64,000 nucleotides of DNA from DATBJJ01 sp963750915 (lineage in GTDB: Bacteria > Acidobacteriota > Vicinamibacteria > Vicinamibacterales > 2-12-FULL-66-21): positions 62,001-126,000 of the forward strand of contig CAVVSF010000005.1 in assembly GCA_963750915.1 (NCBI GenBank), read 5' to 3'. Each line of letters opens with the position of its first letter. The stretch's first letter is position 1. The notes under the pieces were generated by a model that saw only the letters and a list, made by a program, of their open reading frames with translations, did no database searches and was not told where the DNA came from. The position numbers were made by a program, and so were the translations under genes. Below are positions 51,539 to 60,835 of this stretch, piece after piece.

Positions 51539-52150
51539 CTAAAGCGCGGACCCGGCGGAGGAATGATCGAGGAACGGATCGACGTTCGATTCTGACTCCG
51601 CTGGCGGGGCGGCTGGCGCCTCGGCCTGCGAGAGCAGCGCCACCATCGGACTGGTACCGGTCAGCAGCACGCCGATCGCGTAATACGCCGCAATCATCAG
51701 CACCGGCCACAAAAGCCGCGACCCGGCAGCGGCGCTGCCGAAGGCGAGGACCAGGGCGACGGTGAGGTCGGCGGCGGTGCCGAGATAGCGGGCGCGAGAC
51801 GGCGCGAGCGCCGGCCGCGACGAGCCGCTGCGCGCCGGACGGGCCTGCTCGAGGGCGGCGAGTTCGACGGCGGCCAACGGGCTGTCGGGCGAAACCTCCG
51901 GCTGAGCCGGACGATGCTGCTGTTCAAAGCGGCGGAGCACGGCGTCGTGGTCGAGGCCGACAGCGTCGGCGTACGACCGGACGAACGCGCGGCGGAAGAT
52001 GCCGCCGGGCCACTTGGAGATGTCGTCGGATTCCAATCCCTCGAGTAGAGGGACAGAGACTTTGATGCGTTCGGAAATGGTCTTGAGCGTCAGCCCGCGG
52101 CGCTCGCGTTCGGCCCGGAGATACGCTCCCAGCGTGGTGATATCGTCCAT
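51539..52150 (-). CDS. RodZ-like helix-turn-helix membrane protein
   Basis: A 203-residue protein with an N-terminal HTH domain of the RodZ/HTH_25 type (about 5-75; TLGAYLRAERERRGLTLKTISERIKV and FRRAFVRSYADAVGLD). It is followed by a Pro/Ser-rich linker and two hydrophobic helices (about 122-140 and 144-165), and ends in an acidic Ser-rich tail. RodZ links MreB to the cell-elongation machinery, but this protein lacks the long periplasmic RodZ domain, so it may be a membrane-bound regulator instead. It is divergent from the serine hydrolase gene. Confidence 0.82.
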   Translation of the reverse strand: MDDITTLGAYLRAERERRGLTLKTISERIKVSVPLLEGLESDDISKWPGGIFRRAFVRSYADAVGLDHDAVLRRFEQQHRPAQPEVSPDSPLAAVELAALEQARPARSGSSRPALAPSRARYLGTAADLTVALVLAFGSAAAGSRLLWPVLMIAAYYAIGVLLTGTSPMVALLSQAEAPAAPPAESESNVDPFLDHSSAGSAL

Positions 52151-52243
52151 CAGCTCAAAGAGTTGGTCGTGCGTAGGGTCTCGGGGGAGTATGCGCTACT
52201 GGCCGGTCGTCTGCAAGCTGATCCTTCGGTTTATAGTGACCCG

Positions 52244-53221
52244 GTGCGACTCGCCGCCGCTGCTGCCGGCTTCATGGCCGGAATGGCGTTCGTCCTCTCC
52301 TCGACCGCCGGTCTCCCGGCACGCTCTCGGAGCGCGGTGGCGCCTCTCTCCCAGATGACCGACTCCCTCACCGCCGACGTCGCCGCCATCGTCAAGGGCT
52401 TTCGCGGCCAGATGGGTGTCGCCGCCATCAACCTCCGGACCGGCGCGACCGTAGAGGTCGGAGCTGACCTCCGCTTCCCCACCGCCAGCACGATCAAGAC
52501 GGCCGTCATGGTCGAAGCCTGGCAACAGGCGGGCGACGGGCGGTTGACGATGGAGGCGACCGTGCCGCTCGAAGCACGGCACAAGGTCGGCGGCGCCGGC
52601 GTCCTGCGCAGCATGCGCGACGGGCTGACGCTCAGCGTTGCCGACCTGGTGCACCTGATGATCGCGCTGAGCGACAACACGGCGACGAACATGCTGATCG
52701 AGAAGGTCGGCACCGCCCGCGTCAACGCCGGTCTCGAGCGCCACGGCCTTCACGAGATCAAGCTGTTTCGCCCGACGTTCCGCGATGGCCGTCCCGACGT
52801 CCTGCCGGAGCTCGAACGCGAGTACGGCCTCGGCATGACGACGCCGCGCGACATGGCGCGGCTGATGGCGCTCATCGCCGAGGGCAAGGCGGTGAACAGG
52901 GCGGCGTCGGAAGCGATGCTGGCGACGCTGCGGCGCCAGCAGGATCGCGCGATGATCCCGCGCGAGATCGACGGCGACGGGATCCAGATCGGCAACAAGA
53001 CCGGCACCGACGAGGAGAAGCAGGCGGGTGCCGACGGCCGCAAGCGTCACGTCCGCGGCGACGCCGCGATCGTCACCGGCCCGAATCTCTCGTACGTCAT
53101 CGCCATTCACGCCCGGCAGGTCGAGGACATGCGATGGGGCGTGGACAACGACGCGCTCGTCACCGGAGCGCGAATCTCTAAAGTGATCTTCGACCGGTTC
53201 TCGCGGCGCGCGGAGCGGTGA
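52244..53221 (+). CDS. class-A-beta-lactamase-fold serine hydrolase
   Basis: A 325-residue secreted enzyme of the penicillin-recognising superfamily. The GTG at 52244 opens a signal peptide (RLAAAAAGFMAGMAFVLSS), which fits better than the TTG 27 codons upstream. Active-site elements: Ser82-x-x-Lys85 (ASTIK), Ser143-Asp144-Asn145 (LSDNTATN) and Lys252-Thr-Gly (NKTGTD). In the omega loop the segment PELEREYGLG aligns with class A PELN, which places Leu187 where Glu166 is expected, so deacylation of beta-lactams may be slow or absent. TATAGT at 52232-52237 could be a -10 box, but it lies so close to the start that it would give a nearly leaderless transcript. Confidence 0.85.
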   Translation: MRLAAAAAGFMAGMAFVLSSTAGLPARSRSAVAPLSQMTDSLTADVAAIVKGFRGQMGVAAINLRTGATVEVGADLRFPTASTIKTAVMVEAWQQAGDGRLTMEATVPLEARHKVGGAGVLRSMRDGLTLSVADLVHLMIALSDNTATNMLIEKVGTARVNAGLERHGLHEIKLFRPTFRDGRPDVLPELEREYGLGMTTPRDMARLMALIAEGKAVNRAASEAMLATLRRQQDRAMIPREIDGDGIQIGNKTGTDEEKQAGADGRKRHVRGDAAIVTGPNLSYVIAIHARQVEDMRWGVDNDALVTGARISKVIFDRFSRRAER

Positions 53222-53282
53222 TCGTGGCGGGGCTGAAGCCCGGCCCGACGCACTCGCAGCGCAGCTTCAGCTCCGCGAATCT

Positions 53283-53795
53283 TCAGAACAGCGTGCGCTT
53301 GACGCCCTCGTGATCGAGGAGCCAGCGCTTGCGGTCGAGGCCGCCGCCGTAGCCCGTCAGGCTGCCGTTGCTGCCGATGATGCGGTGACACGGCAGCACG
53401 ACGGCGACCGGGTTCGCACCGTTGGCGGCGCCGACTGCCCGTACCGCCGCCGGCGTGCCGACCTGGCTCGCTAGCTGGGCGTAGGACTTCGTGGTCCCGG
53501 CCTTCACCGTCCGCAGCGCCAGCCAGACGTCGCGCTGAAACGGCGTGCCGTGCAGCTCGACCTCGATCTCCTCCAGGCAATCGAGGTCGCCTTTGAAGTA
53601 GCGGCACAGCACGGCAACGGCGCCTGCCGGATCGCGCGCGTCCTTGATCGGGGCGTCGGGATACCAGGTGCTCAAAGTCTTCCGGACCTGGTCAGCGGCG
53701 GCGCCGAAGTGCACGAGACAGACACGCTCGTCGTGGCCGGCGACGGTCAGCGTGCCGACCGGCGTCTCCATCGTCCCCAGCAAAACGGCGCTCAT
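53283..53795 (-). CDS. ogt: methylated-DNA--protein-cysteine methyltransferase
   Basis: Suicide repair protein that transfers methyl or alkyl groups from O6-alkylguanine to its own cysteine. The 170-residue protein has an N-terminal ribonuclease-like domain and a C-terminal active domain (about 85-170): GTPFQRDVWLALRTVKAGTT, the Arg finger in GTPAAVRAVGAANGANP, the acceptor Cys in VLPCHRIIG and the Asn/Tyr-containing NGSLTGYGGGLDRKRWLLDHE. ATG 53795 is chosen. It is divergent from the padR gene. Without an Ada-type N-terminal domain it is Ogt-like. Confidence 0.94.
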   Translation of the reverse strand: MSAVLLGTMETPVGTLTVAGHDERVCLVHFGAAADQVRKTLSTWYPDAPIKDARDPAGAVAVLCRYFKGDLDCLEEIEVELHGTPFQRDVWLALRTVKAGTTKSYAQLASQVGTPAAVRAVGAANGANPVAVVLPCHRIIGSNGSLTGYGGGLDRKRWLLDHEGVKRTLF

Positions 53796-53883
53796 ACCTT
53801 CGATTTTAGCCCGCTGCAACCTTTGCGGAGGCTCGGCCGTCTGATACCCTGAGAGTCTAGGCTTCAACCCGGACGGAGGATTG

Positions 53884-54225
53884 ATGGCGCAGAAAGCCGA
53901 CGCGAACGGCATGCTCCACGGCACGCTGGACGCGCTGATCCTGAAGACCCTCACCTGGGGCGTGCGCCACGGCTACGGCATCGCCCGCTGGATCGAGGAG
54001 ACGACGGGCGACGCGGTCGTCGTCGAAGAGGGGTCGCTCTACCCCGCGCTCTATCGCATGGAGCGCCGCGGCTGGATCGAAGCCGAGTGGGGAACGTCCG
54101 AGCTCGGCCGCAAGGCGAAGTTCTATCGCGTCACGGCCAAGGGCCGGCGCCAGCTCGCGGCCGACACGGCGGAGTGGGCGAAGTTCTCGGCCGGCGTCTC
54201 CAAGGTGCTCCTGCCCTCGTCATGA
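53884..54225 (+). CDS. PadR-family transcriptional regulator
   Basis: A 113-residue winged-helix repressor: HGTLDALILKTLTWGVRHGYGI, then GSLYPALYRMERRGWIEAEW, the PadR family signature, and a short C-terminal dimerisation helix. Relatives repress nearby transport genes and are released by phenolics or drugs. The ATG at 53884 follows one codon after a TTG, with GGACGGAGG upstream. The stop overlaps the start of the ADOP permease gene by four bases (ATGA). This PadR-ADOP pairing is typical of Acidobacteriota and suggests autoregulation of the permease. Confidence 0.94.
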   Translation: MAQKADANGMLHGTLDALILKTLTWGVRHGYGIARWIEETTGDAVVVEEGSLYPALYRMERRGWIEAEWGTSELGRKAKFYRVTAKGRRQLAADTAEWAKFSAGVSKVLLPSS

Positions 54226-56897
54226 CCTTCGGCCAGCGGCTGCGCTCGCGGTTCTGGCGGCCGCGCGTCGACGACGAGGTGGACGCCGAGCTCGCGTTCC
54301 ACGTCGAGATGCGCGCCCGCCAGCTCGTCGAGCGCGGGATGCGCCCGGAGGCAGCGCGCGAGGAGGCGGTCAGGCGCTTCGGCGACATCAACCGGGTCAA
54401 CGCCCAGTGCCGGGCGCTCGGCATTCAGAGGGACCACGAGATGCGACGGACCGAGTACATGACCGAACTGCGGCAGGACGTCACCTTCGCCGTCAGGCAG
54501 CTGCTGCGCAACCCCGGATTCACGCTCGCCGCGGTCGTCACGCTCGCCCTCGGTATAGGCGCGACCACTGCCATATTCAGCGCCGTCAAGTCGGTCGTGC
54601 TGCAGCCGCTGCCGTTCCCGGCGCCGGAGCGCATCGTCGCGGTTTACGAGGACCTCCGTGGCAACCGCAGCAACGTCTCGGCCGGCAACTTCGTCGACGG
54701 CATCGAACCGGTGCGGGCATTCGCGGCGACGGCGGCGGTGCAGTTCTCGAGCTTCAACATGTCCGGCCACGGCGACGCCCAGCGCGTCGTCGGCGCGCGG
54801 GTGACCGCCGGCTTCTTCCGCGTTTTCGACATGGCGCCGGAGCGCGGCCGCGTTTTCACGGCCGATGAAGACCGGCCCGGGCGCGAGCAGGTCGTCGTCC
54901 TCAGCCATCGGCTCTGGCGCGAGCGTTTCGCCGGCGATCCCGGCGTGATCGGCCGTCAAATTACGCTGAACGAACGAGCCTACGACGTCGTCGGCGTGAT
55001 GCCGGCGCGCTTCGACTACACCGCCGATGGCGAGGAGTTGTGGGTGCCAATCGCGTTCACGCCGGAGCGGCGCGCGATGCACGACGAACACTACCTGGCG
55101 GCCTACGGGCGCCTGAAGCCTGAGGCGACGCTCGCCGCCGCAACGGGCGAGCTGGCGCAGTATGCGGAACGTCTGCGCGGCGCCTTCCCGCGCGAGAACG
55201 CCGACCTCCAGTTCACGACGACGTCGGCGCTGGCCGAACTGGTCGGCGACTACCCGGGACGCATGTTCACGCTGCTCGGCGCTGTCGGCTTCGTGCTGCT
55301 CATCGCCTGCGCCAACGTCGCCAACCTGCTGCTGGCGCGCGGCGCTGCCCGCGCCAACGAAATCGCGGTCCGCGCCGCGCTCGGCGCCGGGCGCGGACGG
55401 ATTGCCCGTCAGCTCCTGACGGAAAGCGTGGTGCTGGCGCTGGCCGCAGCTGTCGCCGGCCTCGCCCTGGCCGCGTTCGCGATCCAGGCTCTCGTCGCCG
55501 CCGCGCCGCCGGGAGTGCCGCGCCTGGAGCAGACCGCGATCGACCCGGTGGTGCTCGGCTTCACGCTGCTGCTGACGCTCGGCAGCGCAGTGATCTTCGG
55601 CCTCGCGCCGGCGATGCGCGCATCGAGGACGGACGTGCACGTTGCGCTCAGGCAGGGCGGCCGCAGTGCCGGCATGGGGGCCCTGCACGACGGCTTGCGG
55701 ACGACGATGATCGCGGCGGAGCTGGCAGTGGCGCTGGTCCTGCTCGTCGGCGCCGGACTCCTGATTCGCAGCTCACTCGCGCTGCAGCGTACGCCCAGTG
55801 GATTCGATCCCGCCGGCGTCCTCTCGGCCCGGCTCGCGCTGCCGGCCGCGTCGTACGCGGATCGCTCGGCGGTCGTCAACGTCCTGGAACGGCTGGCGGA
55901 ATCGGCGCGGACGATTCCTGGCGTCACCGCCGCCGGTATCACCACGCAGGTCCCGATGGGGCCGGGCGGCAACGGCAACGGCCTGTTGCGCGAAGGCCTC
56001 GGCTTCGAGGCCAAGAATCTGATCCAGAGCCGACTCCGCATGGTCACGCCGGAGTACTTCGAGGCGATGCGCATCCCGATCGTGAAGGGCCGGGCGCTGA
56101 CAGCCGACGACCGCCGCGGCGGCCAGCTCGTGATGGTCATCAGCGAGGCCCTGGCGCGTGCCGCGTTCCCGAACGAGGACCCGATCGGCCGGCGGATCGC
56201 GTGTTGCGAGGCCGGCGCCGACGGCAAGAGCCCGTCGTTCAAGGTCGTGGTCGGCGTCGCCGGCGACGTGCGCTGGCGCGGGCCGGCCGAGGCGCCGACG
56301 CCGGAGTTCTACCTGCCGATCGATCAGGTGCCGGACGCGGCGTGGGAATGGGTGCAGCGCACGGCTTACATCGTCGTCCGCGCCGATCTCGATCCGCGGG
56401 TGATGGCGGATCCGATCGCCCGCGTCGTGCGCGAGCACGCCCCAGGCGTCCCCGTGTTCCAGGTACGGACGATGGAAGAGCGGCTGCAGGGTGCGATGGC
56501 GACGGCTCGCTTCAACACGACGCTGCTGACACTGCTGGGCCTGATCGGACTCGCGCTGGCGTCGATCGGCATCTACGGCGTGGTCGCCTACTTCGTGACC
56601 AGGCGGACGCAGGAGATCGGCGTCCGGGTAGCGCTCGGCGCCACGCGCCGCGACGTCATGACGCTGGTGCTGCGGCAGGCGGCGAAGCCGTTCGCGATTG
56701 GTATCGGCGCCGGGCTCGGTCTCTCGCTGCTCCTGACGCAACTGCTCTCGACGCAGCTCGTCGCGGTCACGGCACACGACCCGCTGACGTTCGCGGCCGT
56801 GGTCGCGACGCTCGTCGCCGTCGCGCTCGTCGCCGGACTGATTCCCGCGCGGCGCGCCGCGTCGATCGACCCGACGCGGGCGCTCCAGAGCAACTGA
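54222..56897 (+). CDS. ADOP-type ABC transporter permease (with N-terminal PadR-ADOP domain)
   Basis: An 891-residue permease. It starts with a cytoplasmic domain of about 80 residues that is characteristic of permeases encoded with PadR (RVDDEVDAELAFHVEMRARQLVERGM). Then follow DVTFAVRQLLRNPGFTLAAV and a first MacB/FtsX unit (membrane helices near 105, 360, 410 and 450), a second MacB-like periplasmic domain, and a final FtsX unit with RRTQEIGVRVALGATRRDVM. The ATG at 54222 overlaps the padR stop (ATGA), so the two are translationally coupled. No ATPase is adjacent. Substrate unknown. Confidence 0.94.
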   Translation: MTFGQRLRSRFWRPRVDDEVDAELAFHVEMRARQLVERGMRPEAAREEAVRRFGDINRVNAQCRALGIQRDHEMRRTEYMTELRQDVTFAVRQLLRNPGFTLAAVVTLALGIGATTAIFSAVKSVVLQPLPFPAPERIVAVYEDLRGNRSNVSAGNFVDGIEPVRAFAATAAVQFSSFNMSGHGDAQRVVGARVTAGFFRVFDMAPERGRVFTADEDRPGREQVVVLSHRLWRERFAGDPGVIGRQITLNERAYDVVGVMPARFDYTADGEELWVPIAFTPERRAMHDEHYLAAYGRLKPEATLAAATGELAQYAERLRGAFPRENADLQFTTTSALAELVGDYPGRMFTLLGAVGFVLLIACANVANLLLARGAARANEIAVRAALGAGRGRIARQLLTESVVLALAAAVAGLALAAFAIQALVAAAPPGVPRLEQTAIDPVVLGFTLLLTLGSAVIFGLAPAMRASRTDVHVALRQGGRSAGMGALHDGLRTTMIAAELAVALVLLVGAGLLIRSSLALQRTPSGFDPAGVLSARLALPAASYADRSAVVNVLERLAESARTIPGVTAAGITTQVPMGPGGNGNGLLREGLGFEAKNLIQSRLRMVTPEYFEAMRIPIVKGRALTADDRRGGQLVMVISEALARAAFPNEDPIGRRIACCEAGADGKSPSFKVVVGVAGDVRWRGPAEAPTPEFYLPIDQVPDAAWEWVQRTAYIVVRADLDPRVMADPIARVVREHAPGVPVFQVRTMEERLQGAMATARFNTTLLTLLGLIGLALASIGIYGVVAYFVTRRTQEIGVRVALGATRRDVMTLVLRQAAKPFAIGIGAGLGLSLLLTQLLSTQLVAVTAHDPLTFAAVVATLVAVALVAGLIPARRAASIDPTRALQSN

Positions 56898-56914
56898 CGC
56901 CAGGCCGCGCGGGG

Positions 56915-58270
56915 CTACTTACCGTCCGCGAGCCGCTTGTCGATGTCGGCCTTCGACAGCCAGCGGCCGTTGACCATGACGCCGGCGATCCGCGAGCTGT
57001 TGCCGATGTCGGTCAGCGGGTTGGCGTCGAGCAGGACGAGATCGGCGCGCTTGCCAGCGGCAACGGTGCCGGTCGTCGCGGCCGTGCCGAAGTAGGTCCC
57101 GACGTTGGCGGTGCCGCTCCTGAGCGCCTCGTACGGCGTCAACCCGGCGGCGACGATCGCGCCGAGCTCGCGGTGGGCCGAGAAGCCCGGCACATTCCAC
57201 GTCTGCGGCGCGTCGGAACCGAGCGCGAACGGGACACCGCCGTCGTGCAGCGCCTTGATCAGCTTGCGCCGCAGCGCCAGCAGCTTCTGCCGATCGGCCT
57301 GCGGGAACTTCGCCGAGAAGCCCTGTTTCTGCGCCACCCACTTCGCCAGCGTCTCCGGCGCAACGTACTTCATCTCCGGCCACTTCGCCATCGACTCCGG
57401 GTTCTCGTCGTTCAGCCAGTTCACGAGCAGGATCTCGGTTGGCACCTGCCAGGTGCCGGCCGCCACCGTCGCCTTCACGAGCGCCGGAATCCTGCTCTCG
57501 TCGGCCTGGGCGGCGAGGTTGACGCCGAACGTCTGCGATCCGGCAGGATTCGGCACCATCGCTTCGACATAGCCATCGAGATGGTCGATGCTGCGGTACT
57601 TCGCCTCGAGGGCACGCATCAAGCCCACCGCCTCGGGGACGTGGCCGGCGAACGGAATCTTGAGCTCGTCGGCCTTCGCGGCCATCGCGTCGAACGCGTC
57701 GCGCGGCACTCCCGGGTGAATCTTCAGCAGGTCGTAGCCGGCCTGCTTCTGCGCCACGACCATCTCGACCGCCGCGGCCGGCGTCTTCGCCGAGTTGCCG
57801 TTGAACGACGGCCCCGAGGTGTAGATCATCGGCCCGATCACTTCGCCCTTGGCGACACGTTCCCGATACGTGATGTGGCGCGGATCCCCGAGCATGCCGC
57901 GGATCGTGGTGACGCCGTTGGCGACGTAGAGGAACAGCGTCCGCTCGACGTCAGCGTCGGGCGACTTGCCGCCGGGAATGTGCGCGTGAAGCTCGCCGAG
58001 GCCGGGCATCAGGAACTTGCCCTTGCCGTCGACCTTCAGCGCGCCGGCCGGCACCTGCGCCTTGGCTGCCGGCGCCACCGACACGATCTTCCCGTCGGAC
58101 ACGACGACCGTCTGATCGGCGAGCACGGCGTCCTTGTCCATCGGCAGGACGTTGACGCCGACAAACGCCGTTGCGGCCACCTGAGCTTTGGGACGGCTGA
58201 CCTGGGGAGCGGAGACAACGGCGGCCGCGACCACGGCAGCCAGGATCGAAACGGGGTGCTTGGCAGTCAT
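56915..58270 (-). CDS. secreted amidohydrolase-family protein
   Basis: A 451-residue metal-dependent hydrolase with a signal peptide (about residues 1-30). The composite N-terminal beta-sandwich contains ADQTVVVSDGKIVSV. The metal ligands are visible: HAHIPGG (His-x-His), KIHPG (bridging Lys, if carboxylated), FAGHVPE (His), SIDHLDG (His) and LGSDAPQ (Asp). It ends with the sandwich strands GKRADLVLLDANPL and VMVNGRWLSKADID. Related proteins are prolidases or imidazolonepropionase-like enzymes; the substrate cannot be told. Periplasmic location is inferred from the signal peptide. It lies convergent to the ADOP gene. Confidence 0.92.
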   Translation of the reverse strand: MTAKHPVSILAAVVAAAVVSAPQVSRPKAQVAATAFVGVNVLPMDKDAVLADQTVVVSDGKIVSVAPAAKAQVPAGALKVDGKGKFLMPGLGELHAHIPGGKSPDADVERTLFLYVANGVTTIRGMLGDPRHITYRERVAKGEVIGPMIYTSGPSFNGNSAKTPAAAVEMVVAQKQAGYDLLKIHPGVPRDAFDAMAAKADELKIPFAGHVPEAVGLMRALEAKYRSIDHLDGYVEAMVPNPAGSQTFGVNLAAQADESRIPALVKATVAAGTWQVPTEILLVNWLNDENPESMAKWPEMKYVAPETLAKWVAQKQGFSAKFPQADRQKLLALRRKLIKALHDGGVPFALGSDAPQTWNVPGFSAHRELGAIVAAGLTPYEALRSGTANVGTYFGTAATTGTVAAGKRADLVLLDANPLTDIGNSSRIAGVMVNGRWLSKADIDKRLADGK

Positions 58271-58309
58271 GTGGGGGATCGTAGCAATCTTCTTGGGGCG
58301 GGGCTACGG

Positions 58310-58471
58310 AGGGGAGGGAGTTAACGGGTTCAACACGGAGGAACGGAGTCAACGGAGACGCACGGAGAACTTCTCGATCTCGCTCACCCGGGTCGGGGGC
58401 AGTCTTCTCCGTGCGTCTCCGTTATCTTCGTTCCTCCGTGTTGAATCCGTTGACTCCGTCCCCTCCGTGAC
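58310..58471. repeat. intergenic word-array hairpin (CACGGAGGAACGGAGTCAACGG type)
   Basis: The left arm (58310-58369) repeats ACGGAG words: CAACACGGAGG, AACGGAGTCAACGGAG, ACGCACGGAGAA. The right arm (58404-58471) carries TTCTCCGTGCGTCTCCGT, TTCCTCCGTGTTGAATCCG and TTGACTCCGTCCCCTCCGTGA in matching order. The loop between (about 34 bases) is unrelated. It sits in the gap between the amidohydrolase and pbpC genes on the minus strand. Confidence 0.85.
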
Positions 58472-58487
58472 CTCGCGCACCGCAACC

Positions 58488-60830
58488 TCACTTCACCAGC
58501 ACCGACACCTCCGACACCCGCCCGCGCCCGTCCCTGGCAACGATGCGATGCGCGCCGGGCAGCAGTGGCCACGCCAGCGGCTGCTCCGAAGACGACTTAC
58601 CGACGACCTGGCCGCTGACGGTCCATTCAATCTCGGTGGGCTGCGGCGTCACGGCGCGGAGCGCCAGCGTCTGGAACTCGCGGCGGAGGGTCGGATCGAT
58701 GAGGTAGACGCCGCCGGCAGGCGGGTTCACGATCTCGATGGCCGCGGCCGGCTTGGCCGCAGCGATCGGCTTTGACGCACGGTGACTTGTAGTCGCGAGG
58801 ACGGGGCGCTCCTCGTCCATCACGCCATTCTGCCGCGCCCATTGCCGATACTGCGGCGGCCACACCACGAGCAGGCGGCCGTCGCTCAGGTGATGCCAGC
58901 TGCAGGGCGGCTCGCCAGCCGGCAGCAGTCGCTCGCGTGCCCGGGCCGGGCACCAGGCGTTGGCCGGCATCCCGGAAAGCGCGCAGATCTCCTGCTCGAC
59001 TGCGCCCTCTGGTGCCGGAACGATCTCCGGTCCGGCCGCTCCGCCGTATCGCTTCGCCGCCGCCTGCATGACGGCGTGGAAGATCGGCGCCGCGCCGGTG
59101 ACGCCGGTCGACGAGCGCAGCGGCGTGCGATCGAAGTTGCCGACCCAGACGCCGACGGTAATCGCGCGCGTGTAGCCGACGGTCCAGTTGTCGTGGTACG
59201 ACTGCGACGTCCCGGTCTTGACTGCGACCTGGAACGGGAACTCGAGGCTGCCGCCGCGGCCGAAGATGTACTCGCGCGCAGACGCGTCCGACAGGATGTC
59301 GGTGATCCAGTACGCCGTGCGCGGCGTCACGAGGGAGCGGCGCTCCCGCGACTCCGGCGCAGCCCCAGCTTCGGGTGCGAGCCAGCTCGGCGCCAGCCAT
59401 TCGCCGCCGCGGGCGAACGACGCGTAGGCCGTCACGAGCTCGTCGAGCCTGACCTCGGCATTGCCGAGCGTCAGGCCGAGGCCGTAATACGACGGCGTCC
59501 GATCGAACGTCGTGAGGCCGGCGCGGTCGAGGAAACGCAGCAGCGTCGGCACGCCCATCTCCGATGCCAGGACGACCGCGGGAACGTTCTCCGAGCCGGC
59601 CAGCGCCCGCCGCGCCAGCAGCGGGCCGCGGAACCTTCCATCGTAGTTGCGCGGGCTGTAGAGCACGCCGGCGTCGGCGGTCGGGAAATGCGACGGCAGG
59701 TCGGCGAGCACGCTCGCGGGCGTGAACCCGGACTCGAACGCAAGCGCGTAGGTGAAGGGCTTCAGCGCCGACCCTGGCTGCCGCGGCGAGATCGCGCCGT
59801 TGATCGCGCCGCCGCGCTCGACGTCCCCGTAGTTGCCCGATCCTTCCCACGCCAGCCACTCGCCGCGCGCGTTGTCGAGCACGACGACGGCGACGTTGGC
59901 GGCACCGTGGCGATCGAGCACCGCGCGATGGCTGCGCACGATGCCGGCGACGTCGGCCTGCAGCTGCGCGTCGAGCGTCGTCACCAGCCGCGACGGCCTG
60001 GTCGCGCCGTGCCCGGCCAGCACCATCTCGACGAAATGCGGCGCGAGGAACGGCGACGGTGTCTTCGCGACCATCAACTGCTCCGCCCGCGCGGCCGCCG
60101 CCTGGTCGGCGGTCAACACGCCGAACGACTGCATCCGCCGCAGCACGCTACGCTGCCGCGCGATCGAGGCCTCGCGATGCCTGAACGGGTTGTAGCCGGA
60201 CGGCCGCTGCGGCAGGCCGGCGAGGAACGCCGCCTGCGCCGGGGTCAGCATCCCCGGAGCGCGGTCGAAGTAGGCGCGGCTGGCCCGCCCGGCGCCGACG
60301 ATCTGGTTGCCGTAGGACGCCAGGTTGAGATAGAGCGCGAGGATCTCAGGTTTCTCGAAGCGATGCTCGAGTCGCACCGCCAGAATCGCTTCGCTGATCT
60401 TGGCGCCAGCGCCGCGGGTCCGTCCGGGCGAGCGGCGGCTGATGAGCAGCTTGGCGACCTGCTGCGTGATCGTCGATCCACCTTCGACGACCTGGCCTTC
60501 GACCAGGTTCTGGCGCAGCGCCCGCGCGATCGCGATCACGTCGACGCCCGGATGCGACCAGAACCGGCGATCCTCGGCGGCAAGCGTCGCCGCGACGAGC
60601 GTCGGCGGCAATCGGTCGGCCGCGAGGTGGATGCTGCGGGTGCCGTCGCCCGACAGCGATTCGTAGAGCGGTTCACCGCGGCGATCGACGACGACGGTCG
60701 AGGTCGCCTCGCTCAGGTCGAGCAGGGACGGGTCGACAGGCCCGAGCCGGAGCCACAGGCCAGCCGCGGCGATCGCAAGGACGACGGCCGCGATGAGGCG
60801 CCACGAACGGCGGAGCCACCGGCGCACCAT
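58488..60830 (-). CDS. pbpC: penicillin-binding protein 1C
   Basis: A 780-residue bifunctional murein synthase with an N-terminal membrane anchor (about 10-28). The GT51 transglycosylase domain (about 60-240) has the catalytic Glu in AAEDRRFWSHPGVD and GGSTITQQVAKLL. The transpeptidase domain has SxxK in QPGSALKPFTYAL, SxN in AGSENVPAV and KTGTS in VAVKTGTSQSYHDNW. A C-terminal PBP1C/BiPBP_C beta domain ends at about residue 780. ATG 60830 is chosen because the membrane anchor starts there. It begins 5 bases after the alpha-2-macroglobulin stop, the arrangement known for yfhM-pbpC, so the two probably act together at damaged peptidoglycan. Confidence 0.95.
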   Translation of the reverse strand: MVRRWLRRSWRLIAAVVLAIAAAGLWLRLGPVDPSLLDLSEATSTVVVDRRGEPLYESLSGDGTRSIHLAADRLPPTLVAATLAAEDRRFWSHPGVDVIAIARALRQNLVEGQVVEGGSTITQQVAKLLISRRSPGRTRGAGAKISEAILAVRLEHRFEKPEILALYLNLASYGNQIVGAGRASRAYFDRAPGMLTPAQAAFLAGLPQRPSGYNPFRHREASIARQRSVLRRMQSFGVLTADQAAAARAEQLMVAKTPSPFLAPHFVEMVLAGHGATRPSRLVTTLDAQLQADVAGIVRSHRAVLDRHGAANVAVVVLDNARGEWLAWEGSGNYGDVERGGAINGAISPRQPGSALKPFTYALAFESGFTPASVLADLPSHFPTADAGVLYSPRNYDGRFRGPLLARRALAGSENVPAVVLASEMGVPTLLRFLDRAGLTTFDRTPSYYGLGLTLGNAEVRLDELVTAYASFARGGEWLAPSWLAPEAGAAPESRERRSLVTPRTAYWITDILSDASAREYIFGRGGSLEFPFQVAVKTGTSQSYHDNWTVGYTRAITVGVWVGNFDRTPLRSSTGVTGAAPIFHAVMQAAAKRYGGAAGPEIVPAPEGAVEQEICALSGMPANAWCPARARERLLPAGEPPCSWHHLSDGRLLVVWPPQYRQWARQNGVMDEERPVLATTSHRASKPIAAAKPAAAIEIVNPPAGGVYLIDPTLRREFQTLALRAVTPQPTEIEWTVSGQVVGKSSSEQPLAWPLLPGAHRIVARDGRGRVSEVSVLVK

Positions 60831-60835
60831 GGCGG

